Assembly (NCBI GenBank): GCA_022539475.1
Contig: VCMS01000050.1
Span: 62,001 to 126,000, forward strand
DNA from: Gracilaria domingensis
Lineage: Eukaryota; Rhodophyta; Florideophyceae; Gracilariales; Gracilariaceae
Length of the DNA stretch: 64,000 nt
Reading direction: 5' to 3'
A program made the translations under genes and the position numbers. The notes under the pieces were generated by a model. It did no database searches and was not told where the DNA came from. It saw nothing but the letters and a program-made list of their open reading frames with translations. This document shows positions 53,949-64,000 of this stretch, piece after piece. The first letter of the stretch is position 1. Each line of letters starts with the position of its first letter.

Positions 53949-55840
53949 GAAGGGTTAAAAATAGTCTGAGGTGCTTGTATCCTTCTGTATTCAGAACCGG
54001 ATAAATTACTTTGGTGATTAGTATTCTTGCCAAAAAGGGTGGAGGCCATCGTAAAGACTAGAAAAGAATAAAACATAACTCACTAATTTTGCTCGTACAG
54101 ACAGCCTAATGCTTAGCCGTCACCGCCAATGCCACATCAAAATGGCGTTTTCATTATTTATGCAACTGTATTTCCTTTTTGATTTTTAAGAATGATGTAA
54201 TTTAAAAAATAAAATTTAAGTAACTGCCAATTAGTTACTTAAATCTTCAAAAACCTATTGCCAACGATTTTTGTAGTGTATTGGCCCTTGAATGGAGAAG
54301 CACACAGGTGTTCTTCATATATTTTTGGTCCGTTGCCAGCTTCGTCTGACATTTTGCATAAGCAATGGATTCAGAGTTGTCTTAAAAAGGTCTAGGGGCT
54401 TAGCCGTCTCGCGATCAGTGGATCACCAACGCAACATCGAAGTGCTTCGACGCATGCAATGGGTACTGCTCCACGCAATCCAATATGTGCCGCTGATCCA
54501 TGTTCATGAACAACACATGTTCCACGTTCCTCGCACGCAACCCCGCAAGAAATACACTCGAAGCCTGGGCTCAGAACTGGAGGAAGCGTAGACATCGCAA
54601 ACGCAGAGCTACAGGGTCATTGATTCAGTGGAAGGCTCGCGCCTCGGCCATAGCGAAAGAAAAGGGACGAAGGAGAGCGGAACTGCTAGCCACTCTGGGC
54701 TACCTCCACTGTTTCCCGGGCTGACTTCAGGGCCAGCCTTTCTTTATTGTCGCCGTGCGGGCTGGCGAGGCTGCGCGAGGTCGCGAACTCACCCCGAGAG
54801 CATTGTCTGAGTCCTGGGTCAGCAAGGATGACGCAAGGACCTGGGCTAGTGAACAGGAAAGCGAGGCTACTGCCACATCCCACTCGTTGGCAGGGATTTG
54901 GTCAGACCGACTAATATCCCTGCCAAACAGTTGTAATGAAGAAAAGAACCGTTAGTTCTTCACAGCGAGGTGGTGCCACAACGGACACCAGAGACGGCTG
55001 GCGAATGGGCTGGATCGTAACGAATGTACAGCGCAGAACTGGCGCTGTCGTATAGAGCTTTTGCGGAATGCGTCGCTCCGGTATTTCAAGACCGCCGCAC
55101 AGCGCTGCTTTGTACACAAGCTTCCCGCGTCGTTCAACACTCTAGAGAATTCTCTCAGTCTATCGACTTTGCGAGGTGAGAGGCGGCGCTGGAGGCTGCA
55201 AAGTGTTGCGCAGACGTGCGATCGAGCGAAGAAGAAGCGAGCGCCTGGGAGCAGAAGTAGTACGCGCCGGGAAAAGCAGAAAGAAGTGGATCCGAACGTA
55301 AAAGTAAGAAGAAGAAGTTGGGACGCTTCTTAATGAACACTCGGTTGACGACAATGTCGATGCCATCAGAAAATCTTCCGACATCGAACTTGGATGCGAG
55401 CTGCTGGAGAAACTTTTGTGGGAAGGAGGCTGTCGCACGAATATCATGTCGTGGACCACTTTGTCTAGATTCAGGCGAATTTTGTATGATTCCCACCTGT
55501 GAAGCAAGGCATCTCTAAACTTGGGTACTTTTTGTCTGGCTTTGCTAAGATGGAATCCCTTTGGCCAGATGTTCCGTGATGTGCACTTTGGCCCCAAGAC
55601 TTGGGAGAATTCTTGACTGTTCTGTTGAACCTTGCTAGATGGAATGTATATTGGAACCTATTGTTAGTTGTAGTAGTACTCCACATGGTGGATCTGGCAC
55701 GTAGATATTTGTGCCATACCCGCTGGGAAGTATCTGGCATATACCTGAAATTGGGTTTCTTACGTGTACAAACCTCGGAAGGTGTGCACCGTAGTTGTCG
55801 GGTTACTGCAGTAGTAGTATATATGCTCGGGTGATCGCAC
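53949..55840. other. Unassigned decayed DNA
   Basis: No recognised gene. A 99-codon plus-strand frame at 54292-54591 has VLRRMQWVLLHAIQYVPLIH, which is vaguely like the RNase H end of a retroelement, but this is too weak to call. Frames at 55155-55597 and 55471-55890 have no motif. Confidence 0.3.
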
Positions 55841-56631
55841 CCTGGAGCCTCTAAGTAAATGTCCAGCTGAGGACGCTTTCTGCAGGCCAATTCTTGGTTC
55901 TAGTTCACTCAACCTTCGTAGGTTTACTCCCTTTCGGGCAAGTAGCCACGTGTGGTTCTTGCATAATTATCCATTCAGCATCAGTTAGGAACCCTACCAG
56001 GTATTTTTCTGTTATTTTTTCTCTTTTTTTGTTTCCGTTTCTTTCTGTTTCCTGTTCCGTTCTGTACACGGCATGTTCCTGTGAGGCAAAATTTTCTCTG
56101 TTATTTCCCCTGTTCTAGGTCTATATTCCGCCAGTGTATAGGGTATATCTTTTGGCATTGGCTTTCGTTGTCGCTCCGCCCGTCGGCCTTGTTCACTCCG
56201 CTTGGCGCGAGCCGTGGGCTCGCTCCTGGTCTCGGCTTTACTCTCTTGGAGTAACCCACCGTTCCGACAGTATCCCCTTGCATCCCTTTCTCGTGGGCTC
56301 ATTTAAGTGCACCATTATTGGTTTCGACCCCTTCTTCTCACTCAACTCTGTAGGTATATCCAAGCACCGTCTCCAGTCTTACAGCCGGCTCCGCGTACGA
56401 ACAGAGGGTTCTTCTGCTGAGTCTATCCCATCAAGGGAATGGGACTGGGACATCCTACTGGAGATTTCTCATCTCCTCTATCGCAGGGTTTTGCTCTACA
56501 CTACCATAGGAAGAGTTATGGTACGTTCGGTACGGTTAAGAAGCCTTGCTCGAAGCGCCACTCTTCTACACACAGTTGCCATAGCCGCTCAGATTCGACG
56601 AGCCCGTAAACTGGAGCTAGGAGCTTCCTGA
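55841..56631 (+). repeat. Old Gypsy-A-like LTR and gag remnant
   Basis: 55890-56010 resembles the Gypsy-A LTR from TTGGCTCTAGCCACTC onward; the translated frames agree in places (IHSASVRNPT against IHPASPQNPT). A 165-codon plus-strand frame (56134-56631) follows where gag would lie. Its DWDILLEISHLLYRRVLLY is loosely like the Gypsy-A gag start. Borders cannot be set. Confidence 0.4.
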
Positions 56632-56648
56632 CTACAGCATATCCCTCG

Positions 56649-57044
56649 TCAATAACTCCCATACCGCTTTTGCAGGCTGGAAGGAAATAAAATTATCACC
56701 CTTGTACTCCAGAGGAGCTGAAACAGTTTCAGAGCCTCACGGGAAAGGACATCGTGACCTAAAAGGATGGGCACTGACCCCCCGACGACATAGAAAGGCA
56801 GTTGAAACTTGAGTCCATTTTCGTCCTTGCCAGATAGCTTCCAAATGGAAAAGAATGGTTGCGCGTCCGTGCAGGACTCGCCAGAGTCATGCCAAAACGT
56901 GTCGCAATATGGCTGTTCGAGTGAAAGCTCAATTCCTAGAGAGCTGTAGAGATGGTAGATGATGGAGAGGTCACCAACGCTTCTTGGGCACCAAGGGTTT
57001 TTTCGGTGAGGCTTTCCTTCAATGGAGTGGTTGAAATCTACCAT
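56649..57044 (-). pseudogene. Retropepsin-like fragment
   Basis: A 131-codon frame on the minus strand. Its second half, WKLSGKDENGLKFQLPFYVV then GGSVPILLGHDVLSREALKL, fits the flap and C-terminal ILLG-D motif of retrotransposon aspartic proteases. The active-site DTG region is not visible, so this is a partial domain from an element opposite in orientation to the remnant on its left. Confidence 0.4.
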
Positions 57045-58249
57045 TAACCGTCTGAGTGCTAAAGACAGGCCGTTGAAGAATCAACCACTCTCTTTTTCGG
57101 TGTACAACAAACACTCAAATATAAGCAGGGATTTAATTTTGCCTTGGCCGATGGAAGTCTGATTAAATACAAAGTCAAGAAGGTAATCAAGAAGTGACCA
57201 CTGCGACACATTCAAATATTTAATCTGTTATGCCTAGGAAGGATAATATATCTGTACATGTGTGCTGGTTTGACGCGATAATGGGTGCTCCGTAGCAAGC
57301 TTGTCTTGGTTCCAAACGTGCAGGGTAATGGTCACAGCCGCTGGATAAATAGATATTTTTAACCTTATTATCAAGTAAAGTGTGCATGCTTCAAAACGCA
57401 TGGTCTCTGTGCGGGAAGTAACTTTTAAAGAGACTTATAGTTCTGAATTTTCGCCGCTTGCACATGACTTTTGTTCACGTTTTGGTAATCAAGTCTCATA
57501 AGTAGCCTCGTTAATTAATTTTACCACCTATAAGTGCACCATCCGTAGTCACAAATGATTGCATTTTTTTGTTTTTAATTGATAATATGGATACAATTTT
57601 CTGCCATAATATGAAAATTAAGCCGATTTTGCGGAGACCTATGATGGTTGTCACGAGTTAGTAAGACATTTTAGGGCTTGGTTTTGTGATTGTATACTGT
57701 CAAGCCAAGAAAAGGCAGAATAGAAACTTTCCCTGCCTTCAGGGAAACTTCCCTAACGTTCCCACAAGTGTGCACGTGGCACAGAACTTTACTAAAACTT
57801 TTGAATATGTTACAACAATGCACGTTGTAACTTCTTCGGTTTCTTATGCATTTTGAGGATCATATCGCAGAGAGAATACGTCTGACATCATATGCTTCTA
57901 TGAAAGAGCTTGTGGGCTTTCATTGAAGAAAAAAGCTCTTCCACCTCAAAGCATATGTCGTATTTCAAATACGACAATTGCTGTACACGACTGAAACTTT
58001 TTTCCGTGTAAACGCACTTTCTGCCTTCAACCCTGGACAAACTAAAGCCATTTCAAGTGGCCCACTAACCAATAAAAGAATAGCCTTGTTTAGGCTACGC
58101 GGAGCTTCGCGGATCAGACTTTCATCCGCTTGAAGTCTTACCGTTCCATCGAGGACGATCACTTTCGCCGTTTTGCATTCTGAGCTTAGAAAGACTCAAG
58201 TCTATCAAATCGTAAAGAAGTACGTCCACAACCCTTTCTACTCAATTTA
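57045..58249. other. AT-rich, no gene seen
   Basis: About 1.2 kb with only short frames on either strand; no repeat family or RNA gene recognised. Confidence 0.4.
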
Positions 58250-58922
58250 CAGAAACATTCTAACGTTTTCTATCCCCCCTTAGTGTCAAGAAGCTCTTTT
58301 CCGCGACTCTAAGAACGGATCCACTAGAGGATCATCTGCCTCGCGAACCAGACGTGTACACAACGGAATTATACACTGATGTCTGTGACTGTATTGCCAG
58401 ATTTTTCTGGGTTAATGTACCTAAGTACATTAACCCAGAGAAAAACTGATACGGAAGCTTCCGTTCGGTGTCGACAAACCCCCGTATCAGTATGTATACA
58501 AGCTCGTTACGGATGTATATCCATGGTTCGTTGAAAAACCAATCAACACGTTGGAAATCACCAGCATAGTTCAGTAGTACTCTCAGCGAATGTACGTTAC
58601 CAATGTGAAACATATTCGTCGTGTGATTTCTCAGAAGCGTTCAAAAGAGATTAAAATTTACATTAACTGTCTTCTCATGTCTAAGGAAAAAGTTGTATTG
58701 AATTTTGTGCTCCACATTACCCGTTCTGATGAGTTTAAGCTTTGTTTTGGATCAATAACTGTGTTTTACGAAGAGATCACTTACAACGTGTTTGCAGAGA
58801 TGCTGAAATCAACTATGAAGGAGTATATTCAACTGCAATTTGTTAATCATGTAGCTGGAGACTATTTCGTGGTGAACGAGCTTCTAGATGTGTTCTGTTC
58901 TAATCATGAAATTCAAAGATAA
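58250..58922 (+). pseudogene. Unknown protein gene, frame-shifted, C-terminal part
   Basis: Open frame from about 58263 to 58448 (LFSATLRTDPLEDHLPREPD, DCIARFFWVNVPKYINPEKN), then a frame change to 58446-58922 (LPFGVDKPPYQYVYKLVTDV, YPWFVEKPINTLEITSIV, a TAG at 58575). From ATG 58590, 110 intact codons follow (RRVISQKRSKEIKIYINCLL, FGSITVFYEEITYNVFAEML) to a stop at 58920. Composition is Lys/Ile/Tyr-rich, unlike the GC-rich elements. I recognise no family. Confidence 0.35.
58407..58438. repeat. Perfect 14-bp hairpin
   Basis: CTGGGTTAATGTAC, CTAA, GTACATTAACCCAG, extended imperfectly by a T-run on the left and GAGAAAAA on the right. It lies within the open frame of the decayed gene above, just before the frame change. 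It may be an insertion footprint or chance. Confidence 0.6.
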
Positions 58923-60110
58923 AGATATTATAAAATTTCTCGTATCATCAGTCATTTGATGTTAGAAGAGCTCGCGTGCAACACTGTCGATATTTATAAC
59001 GCCATGTACCGGCTCAGCTACGAAAACGTTACTTGTTCGGTCTTTGGAATATGAAAGTAACGTTTCCAGACACCTGGGGTCGCTGCCATAACAAGAACGA
59101 TCCTGATTATCCAGGGATACAAGCCGTAAGTTAAGCTTCTTATATTGTTTATTGCCTTTTCTATTAATCTAACTCATACGGTCACTTTTTTGCATTGAAG
59201 ATGAACTCTGATGAATGCTGACCCGTGTAACACCAGTTGAGTGAGCACAGGTACCACAGTGAAAAGTCCAAGAATCTGGATGGTAAACTGTCGTCTACCG
59301 AAGACTGTAGAAGTTTTGTACGTGCCTTTGCGCACGAGCAGTGGTTCAGCTATGGGCTGGAGGACAATGGCTGTCCAGCCTCGATGGGGTGACACAGATG
59401 ATGTGTCGCAGTACTTCAGTTGCCATGATGATTCCGGAGATTCGGCGCATTGCCACTCCGTGAACTGCTTCAGGGCGCTCATAGAGAGCAGACAGTTGAA
59501 GGGCTATGCCGAGGCTTGCATGAGGGAGCTGCTTAGCGAATATATCATCGCCGTACTGACACCACATGGCAATGCAGAGTTCGACGACGATGTGGGCTGC
59601 CGAATACCGGAGACAGCAATTCAACCCAAGGCGATTCCGACTCCTGCGTGATGAAAAACTGTGGGCCGGTTCGAACAGTGGGACAAAATCAACTAATCTT
59701 CTTTCTATGCAGTTTGGCGGGGCGATAAATAACATTGAGCTTGCCGAAGATGAGTTTTGCACTTCTTGAGGTATGTCGTGCGTCGATGAAACAGCTCAAT
59801 AATGCTGCACTGCTTTGTTTGCTTGTAGAGTAACTTTTGTGTAGAGCAAGCTTGTAAAACGCTGACAAGTCGCTTTTAAGTATACGGTGTATTGGTATCT
59901 GCTCGCAATCGTTATGCACATGATTATGGGGGAATGATAGCTCCATTTGAATAAACTTTGTTCTAAATTCAGGGGTCTCCGGCTCCCAGTCGATGTCCGA
60001 GCCCAGAAAAAGGCTGTAGTGCGCGCGGTGGCGAGCTGTTCTGCGGCGGACGAGACATGGTTCCGAAGCCGGCGACGCGCGGTTTGGTTTGCGACGGTTG
60101 CGCTGATGAA
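58923..60110. other. Unassigned
   Basis: Overlapping frames on both strands at 59174-59651 (102 codons minus, 136 codons plus) have ordinary composition. The minus one reads WQLKYCDTSSVSPHRGWTAI and QFTIQILGLFTVVPVLTQLV, the latter a possible membrane segment. No family recognised, and I cannot say which strand is coding, if either. Confidence 0.25.
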
Positions 60111-62144
60111 TGGTGACGGCCACTCATCCCATCGCTCAATCGCGACAAGGATCCGTTGGGATTTTCCCCGAACCTGAGCATGATAGTGTGTTCAGATGTC
60201 AACTATGTTTGGTACACCGGTCAACCCAAGCCAGTTGCTCAAGTCTTTTTCTCGCTAAAGAGCTGCCCTGCCATCGTTGGAGCTGATGTAAAATCGTTTG
60301 AGGACGACAAGTCAATTTTGTCCGCTTGGAGGGGCTTTGTACGCCTCACAGACCCAGACATCCTGACAGGATACACTATAGTCAACTTTGATCTTCCGTA
60401 TCTCCTGGACCGCGTTAAGGAACTGAAGCTTGGGGGTTTCCGTTCTTCGGACGCTTGCAATGAGCAAGAACCACCATGAGAAAAACGGGAATGAGTTCTT
60501 CTGCATTACGGACACACGAATGGAGGCCATTCTCCTTGCATGGTCAAGCCGTTTGTGACATGCTGCAACTAATCACTAGGCAATACAAGTTGAGGTTTTA
60601 ATCTCTGAGCTCGGTATCTTCTGAATTTCTTGGACACCAGAAGGAAGATGTCCACTGCAGTATTATTTCTGACGTGCAGAGAGGAGATGAGCAGACTCGA
60701 AGAAGACTAGAGTCATACTGCCTCAAAGATGCGTTGTTCCCCATAAAATTGATGGATAAGCTAATGGGAATGACGAACTACATGGAGATGGCACGAGTGA
60801 CAGGAATCCCTTTGGGTTGGCTCCTTTCTCGTGGGCATGTGATCATGGCCGTAAGCCTGTCAAATCGAACAAGTCATGCTGTGGATCTCCTTATACTTTG
60901 AAAACACAGGTAGGGGAGGCTGGCTCTGGCGACGGGCCCTAGTTCGAAGGAGCAACTGTCATCGAGTGACAGAAGCGGTATTATCGATATCCCAATGCCA
61001 CTCTTGATTTTGCATCCCTGTATCCTTCGAATACCATGGCTCACAACTTGTGCCAAATTATATTGATCCGCTAACAGCACTTGAGACATATGAGTCCCGA
61101 GGACTACATTACAAGCCCGAGTGGTTCTCTTCTCCTCAAGAAAGCCGTCAAGAAAGGAATCCCCACTAAAATATTGGAAGAGCTTCTTGTGGCGATGAAA
61201 AAGGCCAAGAATGATCTGAAAGAGGCCAAGGACCCCTTTCTCAAGTCCGTATTTAATAGCTGTCCGTTGGCTCTCATTCAGCAAATTCTGTCTGTGGTTT
61301 CACCGGTGCGTCGGTTGGAAAGCTTCCGTGTAGAGATATTTCTGCTTCCAATACTGCTTATGGACGCCAGATGATTGAAAGTATGGAAGCTGAAGCTGAA
61401 AAGCGGTACAAAGAAGCAACAGTGATATACGGCGCCACGGATTCCGTTCTGATCAAGTTTGTGGACTCTAAATCTTTGAAGGAAATCATGCGTGTGGGGG
61501 AGAAAGCCGCGGAAGCCATATCTCAAGTCTTCCCGAACCCCGTCGAACTGGAATTTGAGAGAGGTTACTATCCGTACCTGCTTATTAGCAAGAAGCGATA
61601 CGCGGGTTCACTGCGGACGAACACGAAGACCTTTTACAAAATGGATTGCAAAGGGGTAGAATCGGTTCGCCGGGATACTTGTCGACTTGTAACCAATGTT
61701 ATTTCCACATCTCTGGAACTTTTGCTGCAGAAACAAGATCTTTAGAAAGCACTTGCAATGTTCAAGCACACTATCTCCCACCTTCTACAGAACAGAATTG
61801 ACAAATCACTATTGGTTGTTTCAAAGGCGTTGACGAAGACTGACTATGAACCCAAGCAAGCCCATGTGACATTAGCGGAGAAAATGAAGAAACTAGATCC
61901 TGGCATAGCACTGTATTCGGGAGATGGTGTGCCATACGTCATTACTGATGGACCCAAAAATGAACCTGCATATTCTAGGGCAGAAGATCCACTCTATGTT
62001 CTTGAAAATAATGTACCAATCAACAACAGATATTACCTTGAAAACATGCTCAGGAAACTATTGGAGGCAACATCTGAACCTGTGATGGGAAGTAAGGTTT
62101 CTTCTTTGTTTCCGGAGAACATACGAGAACAGTTTCTGTCGTAA
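60111..62144 (+). pseudogene. DNA polymerase delta catalytic subunit, decayed copy
   Basis: Family B polymerase in broken frames. Exonuclease part: GIFPEPEHDSV, LKSCPAIVGADVKSFEDD and TGYTIVNFDLPYLLDRVKEL (Exo II). Then [37 protein letters not shown] and [20 protein letters not shown]. Polymerase motif A is [18 protein letters not shown]. Motif B (FNSCPLALIQQIL) is shifted away from the usual NSRQLALK..AN. Motif C reads YGATDSV at 61428-61445, where an active enzyme has YGDTDS. YYPYLLISKKRYAG, MDCKGVESVRRD, ALTKTDY, MKKLDPGIALYSGDGVPYVI and EDPLYVLENNVPI follow. Many stops and frame changes, missing pieces (ExoI, C-terminal Cys motifs) and the lost Asp show a pseudogene, assigned to delta from the overall match. 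Confidence 0.85.
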
Positions 62145-62269
62145 CATCCAGAAAGGGAGCTTTGATGAAGTACGCGAAAGTGAGGTTAAGTGTTAATGGC
62201 TGCGGCGTAAGACATCTCCGTCATAGCTGTGTTATGACGCGTCTTCAATGTTTGGCCGGGTTCTTTCCC

Positions 62270-62815
62270 TCGATTCTTCTCTTCAGAAGTGGTCATGTCA
62301 GGCTGTCAGGCAGTGCCACCCACAAGAAAAGAGGCTGCCACGAGAGCTCCGCTTTATTGTGCAGAGCTTCTGCACCCAGAATATCCAAGTCTAGAACGCA
62401 AAACGTCTCCTTCTCCAACACGGCGTTTACAGAGTCATACGATGTGCCATAGTACTGTCCATGAACATGAGCATACTCTACAAGCTTATCATGTCTTTAA
62501 ATTGGTTATGAGTAAGAACCCTGTAGTCCCGCTTTTCAAGCTCAATAAGACGTGGTTCCCGTGTCATCGTATGAGATACGCTCTACAAAAATTGTTGAGG
62601 AAATTCATCCATGAGCCTGTGTATCAAGGTCGACTTCCCGGCAGCCGAAGGTCAAGCAAATACAAAAACTGGTCTCGCTGCTGAGATTTCAGTCGATGAA
62701 CTATCCCCATCGTCTTGTTGCATCTTCTTAATCTGACGAGCTGCAAGAGCGGCTACGGTGCCCAAGATACTGGCATTTCCGATCCCAATCCGTGAACGTA
62801 CGTTCACAAATTTAT
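62270..62815 (-). pseudogene. Guanylate kinase, decayed copy
   Basis: Minus-strand translation gives PVFVFA-stop-PSAAGKSTLI (P-loop GPSxAGKST with the first Gly codon GGA turned into TGA at 62652-62654). HRLMDEFPQQF and SVSHTMTREPR (GMP-binding block) follow. After frame changes come VEYAHVHGQYYGTSYDSVNA and VLEKETFCVLDLDILGAEAL, matching the guanylate kinase order (EWAEVHGNYYGTS..., VLLDIDVQGA). The C-terminal R-loop region is not readable. Guanylate kinase phosphorylates GMP to GDP. It lies directly downstream of the AtpI-like relic on the same strand and convergent with the polymerase relic. Confidence 0.8.
62792..62807. promoter_or_regulatory. 16-bp perfect palindrome
   Basis: GTGAACGTACGTTCAC, at the junction between the AtpI-like and guanylate kinase relics. 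It could be a binding site from the old guanylate kinase promoter, or chance. Confidence 0.3.
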
Positions 62816-63210
62816 TATGGCACACGCAAGGAACGAAATCTTGTATGTGAGAAAGCGTAGAATGGCGGCAACCGCTTGCTGTCGATCAACAATACCCAAC
62901 ATCTCCGACGGGGACCTGGCCTGATTCAAAGTTGCGAGCAGCACAAACGGAAGAGGTGGCAAGGAAAATCGAAACGAAAGAATGCGGGAGAGAATGGTTG
63001 GAACACCAAAGTAATCCACGCTCGCTTGCAACATGGCGAGGTACGATACGGAAGTCGCAGCGCCATATGCATAGGATGCGCCCAAATTCTTTCCGAACAA
63101 GGCGGCGAAGGTACAACACCCGCAGTTGCGAGAGCAAGCGTACTGTTCAGAAGACTGGGCTTGAGTTTTTGATACTCGATGGCAGCACCTTCACGAGCTT
63201 CTTCGTTCAT
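62804..63210 (-). pseudogene. AtpI/CGL160-like membrane protein, decayed
   Basis: In two frames: EEAREGAAIEYQKLKPSLLN then STLALATAGV (63130-63210), and after a frame change at about 63100, FGKNLGASYAYGAATSVSYL, AMLQASVDYFG and a hydrophobic stretch ending RFLTYK (62804-63100). The succession Y..GA..S..YL..L..SVD, then hydrophobic segments and F.TYK, resembles the AtpI-like domain of plastid ATP-synthase assembly proteins of the CGL160 kind. Resemblance is by motif only. Part of the second frame may be shifted. Confidence 0.4.
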
Positions 63211-63763
63211 TGGGTTGACATAGGCGTATCCATCACGTACAATTGGAATGCGATATGCATCTTGGTCTGCGGCATAAGCAGCGTCACGAGCGACTCGGAG
63301 TTGTGCTACGTCAAACCCTTTGAGTTTTCTATTGCGAGCTGACTAGACAGCGGAAAGGTCAATGCGCAGTCGACGCATTTTGTGAACGTCAACGAGTACG
63401 CGTTGCGGAGCGTCACGCACGTTTTCCACCACACTTGCATTCTGTTTTCCAGCCCATTTTTCAGCGTACAGAATGACATCCCCCGGCTGCGGTCGATAAA
63501 TCCAGTACGAAAAAAGGGGATTGTCTCAAGCAAAAAGCAGATGAAACTTTTACAATGTTCTAATGACATACTTCATTCGAGCCAGTCCTTCTCGTGATAT
63601 CACAGGGAAAAAAAAGCTCAATTCACTCAGTTCATTTGCAAGTAAAAACGCACAAAGGAGTAGTGGAAAATATAACAGGTTCCTTGCTTCGTAATCTCGG
63701 CAAAGGCTTAATGTCGCTATTCGATGAATCGCGTAGCCCTTTGCTCTTCGAACAAAGCGAATA
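63211..63763. other. Unassigned
   Basis: No supported gene. The minus strand may contain the N-terminal part of the AtpI-like relic, but I cannot read it with confidence. Confidence 0.25.
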
Positions 63764-64000
63764 TCAGAGCATCTCCACCGCTTCAATGTTTGAGACAAAG
63801 TCATTCTGCCAATTCTCCAGTCCGTCCAATTCCAGCTCTTCCTGAACCTTGTTAACCTGATCTGATGAGATCATCTCATCATCGAGGAATTGCCAGTACA
63901 TCTCCCCATTCTTCGCTCCCTCAGACAAATTCCGGCTCATTGCTTCTTCCAGCCCACCAAAATCGTAACTGAAGGTATTCAGTGCCAGAAAGTTTCTTAA
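63764..64000 (-). CDS. Partial ORF running off the window edge
   Basis: 78 codons open from the right edge to a TGA at 63764-63766. It includes NTFSYDFGGLEEAMSRNLSE, GAKNGEMYWQFLDDEMISSD and VQEELELDGLENWQND. Acidic and helix-rich, with no stops, and probably the C-terminal end of a gene that starts beyond the window. Unlike its neighbours it shows no lesion in the visible part. Function unknown. Confidence 0.4.
   Translation of the reverse strand, partial: LRNFLALNTFSYDFGGLEEAMSRNLSEGAKNGEMYWQFLDDEMISSDQVNKVQEELELDGLENWQNDFVSNIEAVEML

Noticed and set aside
54292-54591. DIRS-like RNase H remnant
   Set aside because: Only a vague resemblance around LRRMQWVLLHAIQ; no supporting domain nearby.
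1-64000. CRISPR array, bacterial operons or rRNA genes
   Set aside because: No regular spaced repeats, no operon-like gene series and no rRNA-like sequence; all gene families are eukaryotic.

Overview
The window is eukaryotic nuclear DNA. It consists almost entirely of transposable elements and decayed genes, and I see no convincingly intact host gene. A red-algal (florideophyte-like) or other algal genome is my best guess. The support is moderate GC, intron-poor gene relics, layered chromodomain Ty3/Gypsy elements, and a relic resembling a plastid AtpI/CGL160-type protein. The species cannot be fixed from the sequence.

Layout. 1-1091 is low-complexity DNA with an 18-bp tandem repeat. 1092-1546 is a MITE, the first of three copies. 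1747-3064 is a decayed hAT transposase. 3065-21941 is a minus-strand Gypsy element (here Gypsy-C). It carries two extra ORFs, is broken by a second MITE copy inside its protease, and has a second minus-strand element (Gypsy-B, 10682-21775) nested in its 5' LTR. 21942-30861 holds decayed ORFs without assignment, a piggyBac-type transposase relic, a third MITE copy and small foldback repeats. 30862-52305 is a head-to-tail tandem of a third family (Gypsy-A): LTR, internal, LTR, internal, LTR, with a period of 10,352 bp. 52992-53948 is a solo LTR related to Gypsy-B. 53949-58250 is decayed repeat DNA. 58250-64000 holds relics of host-type genes: an unknown protein, DNA polymerase delta, guanylate kinase, an AtpI-like membrane protein and one open partial ORF.

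The most interesting feature is a gene shared by Gypsy-A and Gypsy-B. It lies between the chromodomain end of pol and the 3' LTR, on the strand opposite gag-pol. It encodes a protein of about 555-560 residues whose sequence, single reading frame and position are conserved, although the two families have diverged strongly. It has its own TATA-like box near the 3' LTR and runs convergently toward pol. Both families carry an in-frame TAA followed by CAG just before the conserved block, with no ATG between that TAA and the block, which suggests a spliced first exon. The function is unknown.

Both families, and the solo LTR, also keep a hairpin in the LTR just downstream of an AT-rich promoter-like stretch and just upstream of AGTAAA. 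In the two families the stem sequences differ completely while the pairing and a TCGC loop are kept. All the elements seen here look inactive, with stops, frameshifts and lost catalytic residues.
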